From Baffinella frigidus (Eukaryota; Cryptophyceae; Cryptomonadales; Baffinellaceae), in assembly GCA_026770585.1 (NCBI GenBank), contig MU647729.1:56674-67816 (forward strand): 11,143 bases of DNA, given 5' to 3'. A program made the position numbers and the translations under genes. Below the pieces are notes generated by a model, which made no database searches, had not been told where the DNA came from, and worked only from the letters and a program-made list of their open reading frames with translations. Every line of letters begins with the position of its first letter. Within the stretch, counting starts at the first letter, position 1. This document shows positions 7,033 to 11,143 of the stretch, piece after piece.

Positions 7033-7165
7033 GTAACACATACGTACCCTCCAGACATACTCCTTCGGCCGGCCCCCGATTTCCCCCTGCAAGGAAGTAT
7101 GCCTGAAGGGTGGACACCATAACGCATACCTACCCTCCACACATACTCAATCAGTCCGGACCCGA
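7033..7165 (+). repeat. Two diverged tandem units (about 46 bp each)
   Basis: TAACACATACGTACCCTCCA with GACATACTC and CGGCCGGCCCCCGA (7034-7079) is repeated as TAACGCATACCTACCCTCCA with CACATACTC and CAGTCCGGACCCGA (7120-7165). A reversed form, GGGTATGTGTTAGGGTAGG, follows at 7168-7186. Confidence 0.6.
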
Positions 7166-7282
7166 CGGGTATGTGTTAGGGTAGGTCCATTGTACCGCAC
7201 CTCTAGGCCAGGTCTAGAGGTCACCTCTATCAACCTCCCAGGGAGAAAGAGAGCTTTGTACACGGTCCCACGCTCGCGATTA

Positions 7283-7401
7283 CAGGGGTACCTCGCTGGT
7301 AAGGAGGCGTACCCCCCTAGGACCCTACGGTAGGCATCTTCCCAGGGAGCCTAGGACCCTCTTAGGGACAGTGCGTGTCCTCGCTCGCGAGTAGCCCCGG
7401 A
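7283..7401 (-). mobile_element. Composite CAGGGG element with one end of each subfamily
   Basis: The left end is CAGGGGTACCTCGCTGGTAA (TACC subfamily), after TA at 7281-7282. The right side, GTGCGTGTCCTCGCTCGCGA then GTAGCCCCGG, matches the TTACTC subfamily. Between them 7317-7362 is the mirror of 1301-1346. It is either a true hybrid or shows that the two end types are variants of one foldback. Confidence 0.55.
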
Positions 7402-7464
7402 CCCCCCTCCAACCCATCTGCGATCTTGCTTGATTCTCAGTGAAAGTTCTCTGCTCGCATGTCC

Positions 7465-7612
7465 ATGTTTATCCGGGGAAACCTATTTTTCTTTAGTTTG
7501 ATGGCAAGGAAAATTACTACACAATTCGTTCTTATTAGTAATATTAAAGCATTTATGTAGTAATTTTCCTTGCCATCAAACTAAAGAAAAATAGGTTTCC
7601 CCGGATAAATGT
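7465..7612. mobile_element. AT-rich MITE with perfect 53-bp inverted ends and ATGT duplication
   Basis: The element proper is 7469-7608 (140 bp). Its left end starts TTATCCGGGGAAACC, and bases 7469-7521 are an exact inverse of 7556-7608; a 34-base AT-rich loop lies between. ATGT is repeated at 7465-7468 and 7609-7612. The related sequence at 807-818 (reverse complement TCCATGTGTCCC) has one ATGT and no element, so it is the empty site. It encodes no protein. A four-base duplication does not fix the transposase superfamily. The perfect arms and low GC content, unlike everything around it, suggest a recent arrival. Confidence 0.9.
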
Positions 7613-7809
7613 GTCCCTGAACACGAACGCCCCAGTCCTAGCTCTGCCTCAATCGGGTCGACCGACTATTCTCAAGCTGACATGCTGGGTTTGCATTGCA
7701 GTAGAAACCCGTCAGCTTTGGAGCCGGAAAGAGCCCGGGCGCACCAAAGTGGTGAGCCCAAATAGACTAAGAAAGAGCTAGAAGTCGTCCAACATTACGC
7801 CGCAGTTCC

Positions 7810-7935
7810 AGCTCTACCTGAGTGAATCTGGGCTCCCCATTAAATACATCTAGACGCTCTTTGTACTGGAGAGTTTGTACAGAGTCCTGTTCTAAACGAA
7901 TTTAATGAGGAGCCCTGATTAACTGAGGCAGAGCT
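7810..7935 (-). repeat. AGCTCT-ended foldback repeat, right-arm copy
   Basis: This is the inverted counterpart of 205-345, with point differences throughout. Its right border meets the CAGGGG element that begins at 7937. Confidence 0.7.
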
Positions 7936-7936
7936 A

Positions 7937-8050
7937 CAGGGGTACCTCGCTCACAAGAAAACGCCCCCCCCCCCTTGGGACCACCACATGACCCTAGGCA
8001 TGGTCCTACTGTAGGGCCCTAGGGTCGGGTGGTTTCTCATGGTACCCCTG
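7937..8050 (-). mobile_element. CAGGGG foldback element, mirror of copy 1 (intact)
   Basis: This 114-bp element starts CAGGGGTACCTCGCTCACAA, has a run of eleven Cs, a CCTAGG core, and ends GGTACCCCTG. TA lies on both sides (7935-7936, 8051-8052). Its flanks joined around one TA correspond to the empty target at 2051-2065 on the other strand. The mirror copy at 93-205 shares this insertion but has lost its right TA. Confidence 0.85.
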
Positions 8051-8142
8051 TAGAAGTTGGATCGTGCAGCGGAGGGGAACGCTCTCGCTCTTCCCTCTCT
8101 CCGCCATGGCTGAGTCGTGTATGAGCGAGACAGACCAGCGTT
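8016..8142 (-). repeat. Outer right arm of the palindrome, identical to 1-127
   Basis: This is the inverted partner of bases 1-127. Homology can be followed up to 8142; bases from 8143 cannot be compared because the partner lies outside the window. The following sequence (TATTAACACCGC) therefore either continues the arm or marks its end. Confidence 0.9.
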
Positions 8143-8308
8143 TATTAACACCGCAGCACCCTCAGTTTCCAAGCTAGTGCGGCAAAAGCAAGTTCTTCGG
8201 ATCATTGCAGGGAGAGACGTGAGGGGCAGAGGCGGCGGAGAAAACCAAAAAGCCCAGGGAGGGGGGGGGCGGGTGTTTGCCGATCCTGCATCATGACACC
8301 GGAAAGGT
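8143..8308. other. Short unexplained stretch between the palindrome and the tandem array
   Basis: I see no repeat partner or gene in these 166 bases. A run of nine Gs lies within AGGGAGGGGGGGGGCGGG near 8260-8270. It may mark the right border of the palindrome. Confidence 0.4.
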
Positions 8309-8378
8309 GTTGTTGGGACAGAGACTTTTGTTGAAATGAGAGAGGCACTGTTAACTGTGCTGCCCTGTGCATCACGGC

Positions 8379-8426
8379 GCTCTCTCCCACCAACAGCGTT
8401 GTTGTTGTTGTTGTTGGGAGAGAGAC
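8379..8426. repeat. Hairpin with CTCTCTCCCA stem and GTT microsatellite
   Basis: CTCTCTCCCACCAACA is followed by GCG, a run of six GTT-like triplets and GGGAGAGAG, giving a stem of about ten pairs plus a CAACA/TGTTG part. The same hairpin recurs at 8480-8519 with fewer GTT units. The varying GTT number accounts for most of the change in unit length. Confidence 0.6.
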
Positions 8427-8479
8427 CTTGTTTAAAATACGAGAGGCACGGTTAAGTGTGCTGCCCTGTGCATCACGGC

Positions 8480-8519
8480 GCTCTCTCCCACCAACAGCGC
8501 TGTTGTTGTTGGGAGAGAG
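8480..8519. repeat. Second CTCTCTCCCA hairpin
   Basis: GCTCTCTCCCACCAACAGCG is followed by CTGTTGTTGTTGGGAGAGAG; the halves are inverse copies apart from extra TTG units. It is the junction between tandem units two and three. Confidence 0.6.
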
Positions 8520-8768
8520 ACCTTTGCTGAAACGAAGAGAGACCATTGTGCACAGGGCAGAGACGGTTGTTGATAGGAGAGCTTTCTCTCCCACCAACAG
8601 CGTTGTTGACACTTGTGGTTGGGAGGGAGCTTGGTTGAAACGAAGAGAGGCCTTTGTTCAAAGGGCAGAGACGTTTGTTGAGAGGAGAGCAGAGACTTTT
8701 ATTGACAGCAGTCCCCTTTCTCACGCTCTGTGCAGAGTGTGTGAACTACAAGAACCAGCCTTGCAACA

Positions 8769-8872
8769 GCAGCGATCCTTCTGCACCAGGGGGCCTGAAA
8801 GGAAGCATGACCTTTCTGCAGGATAAGTTCCGGTGTCCGCCTAGGGTGGGAGTTCAAAGAAGCTAAAGGACC
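8769..8872 (+). repeat. Repeat module with CTGCAGGATA, copy beside the ankyrin gene
   Basis: This matches 1104-1215 (GCGATCCTTCTGCA, GGGGGCCTGA, CTGCAGGATA, GTTCCGGTGTCCGCCTA), but lacks a few bases near GATGTGATCC. It lies outside the palindrome, in direct and not inverted orientation, and ends about 55 bases past the stop codon of the minus-strand ankyrin gene, so it may form part of that transcript's 3' end. Confidence 0.7.
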
Positions 8873-8926
8873 AAAACAGCAATCCACTGTCCCGCCTCGC
8901 GCCTCTAGCGCAGTTTCTGAGCATCC

Positions 8927-9442
8927 TCAGGCCTGGTCCAGGATCATTCGCACCAGCTCCGGCTCAAGACCCAGGACGAGCGACGCCGCGCCGAGCCGCG
9001 CATGTTGCCCCATCGCAAACGCCGCGAACTCTGCCCGGTGCATCGCCGCATGCAACACCGCCGCGACCTGTTCGCCTTCGTAGGTTCTGGGGGCGTGGTC
9101 CACTGGCGTCTTTCCAGAGCGGTCCCTGGCGTGCACGTCTGCGCCCGCGTCCAAGAGCATCTGCACCACTTCGATCGAATCGTCCCCATCCCTACAGCCC
9201 AATGCACCAAGAACGGCGAAGTGAAGGGGCGTGCTCCCTCCGGGTGTTTTCGCATCGACGACAGCGCCTCTGTCCAGCAAAGTCTTCAGAGTAGAAAGTT
9301 TCCCACTCAAGGCTGCGTAAGGCAGCGCCGAGAAAATTTGCGTCTCCTGGAGATCTGCCCCGTCCTCGAGCAGCCGCTCCATATCCTCTCTGAAGCCATC
9401 GAACGCCGCTTCGCAGAGCGACGCGTGGGAGTAATCTGCCAT
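8927..9442 (-). CDS. Small ankyrin-repeat protein, 171 aa
   Basis: The protein is built of ankyrin repeats, which bind other proteins; its partner cannot be read from the sequence. Repeat 1 spans about residues 6-33 (LLEDGADLQ), repeat 2 about 37-66 (AALSGKLSTLKTLLDRGA), and repeat 3 about 69-107 with the classical TPLHFAV start, a short acidic insertion CRDGDDS, and LLDAGADVHARD. A partial fourth repeat starts GKTPVDHA near 110. The C-terminal tail, residues 140-171, is not ankyrin-like; it has AMGQHARLGAASLV and then LEPELVRMILDQ, a helix that could be a small docking segment of F-box or SOCS-box type (inference). There is no signal peptide or membrane segment. The ATG at 9442 is the only good start: an in-frame stop lies upstream at 9467-9469, and the ATG has G at -3 and G at +4. 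The stop is TGA. The gene is divergent to beta-tubulin. It appears intact. Confidence 0.85.
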   Translation of the reverse strand: MADYSHASLCEAAFDGFREDMERLLEDGADLQETQIFSALPYAALSGKLSTLKTLLDRGAVVDAKTPGGSTPLHFAVLGALGCRDGDDSIEVVQMLLDAGADVHARDRSGKTPVDHAPRTYEGEQVAAVLHAAMHRAEFAAFAMGQHARLGAASLVLGLEPELVRMILDQA

Positions 9443-11129
<1,687 letters not shown>

Positions 11130-11143
11130 AGCCTCCACCCCCC

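Larger units (their letters stand above)
1..8142. repeat. Large imperfect palindrome with telomere-type arrays in both arms
   Basis: Left-arm blocks match the reverse complement of right-arm blocks in mirror order: 1-127 with 8016-8142; 205-500 with about 7640-7935; about 785-880 with 7405-7625 (interrupted there by an inserted element); 1301-1346 with 7317-7362; about 1440-1655 with 7195-7290; 1673-1706 with 6911-6944; telomere-type arrays with each other; 3497-3548 with 4631-4682. The centre falls near 4090. Similarity is perfect in the outer 127 bases and visibly lower further in. The left arm begins at the window edge, so it may extend further. No gene is recognised anywhere in it. Confidence 0.85.
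8309..8700 (+). repeat. Tandem repeat, about four units, period near 101 bp
   Basis: Units start near TGTTGTTGGGAGAGAGAC and end near CTCTCTCCCACCAACAGCG. Units one and two are offset by exactly 101 bases; unit three follows after about 95, because its GTT run is shorter, and unit four after about 110. Later units are more diverged, and the GTGCTGCCCTGTGCAT word of units one and two appears as GTGCACAGGGCAG in unit three. The period is not a multiple of three, so the open frames here change frame from unit to unit and are unlikely to be coding. Confidence 0.75.

Noticed and set aside
6795-7142. 115-residue minus-strand open frame
   Set aside because: It runs from a foldback repeat through a diverged tandem duplication, with no recognisable domain.
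1-8142. A single giant transposon with long inverted ends
   Set aside because: No transposase or other mobility gene is present, and no target duplication can be seen because the left end meets the window edge.
8202-8826. Open frames on both strands across the tandem array
   Set aside because: The 101-bp period is not a multiple of three, so repeats do not keep frame; products have no known domain and start and stop inside repeat units.

Overview
The window is nuclear DNA of a eukaryote, most likely a GC-rich microalga. It carries a GT-AG intron-containing beta-tubulin gene, long arrays of the TTTAGGG telomere repeat and GC-rich codon third positions. The repeat type and the ankyrin-protein tail fit a pelagophyte, haptophyte or related alga, but the species cannot be fixed from this sequence.

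Layout. Positions 1-8142 hold no convincing gene. They form one large, imperfect palindrome about 8.1 kb long. The outermost 127 bases of the left arm match the reverse complement of 8016-8142 without a mismatch. Further matching blocks follow in strict mirror order down to 3497-3548 / 4631-4682, around a centre near 4090. Each arm contains degenerate telomere-type arrays, CCCTAAA on the plus strand in the left arm and TTTAGGG in the right arm, so in both arms the G-strand runs outward from the centre. Rare variant repeats occur in the same mirrored order in the two arrays, so the arrays are inverted copies of one ancestral array.

The arms are studded with short non-autonomous foldback elements. 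The commonest begins CAGGGGTACC/TT, ends with the inverse, and sits between duplicated TA dinucleotides; several insertions are supported by an uninterrupted copy of the target elsewhere in the window. A second, AT-rich element (7469-7608) has perfect 53-bp inverted ends and an ATGT target duplication, also supported by an empty site. Other layers are AGCTCT-ended foldbacks, a 116-bp direct repeat with one mismatch, and a CTGCAGGATA-containing module found once in the left arm and once beyond the right arm.

From 8143 to 8900 there is a tandem array with a period near 101 bp, then a repeat module. The gene part starts after that: a small ankyrin-repeat protein on the minus strand (8927-9442) and beta-tubulin on the plus strand (9659-11129, one 133-bp intron). 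The two start codons face away from each other across 216 bp, which probably holds both promoters. The window ends 14 bases after the tubulin stop codon. No transposase, reverse transcriptase, tRNA or rRNA gene was recognised, so the mobile elements here depend on enzymes encoded elsewhere.
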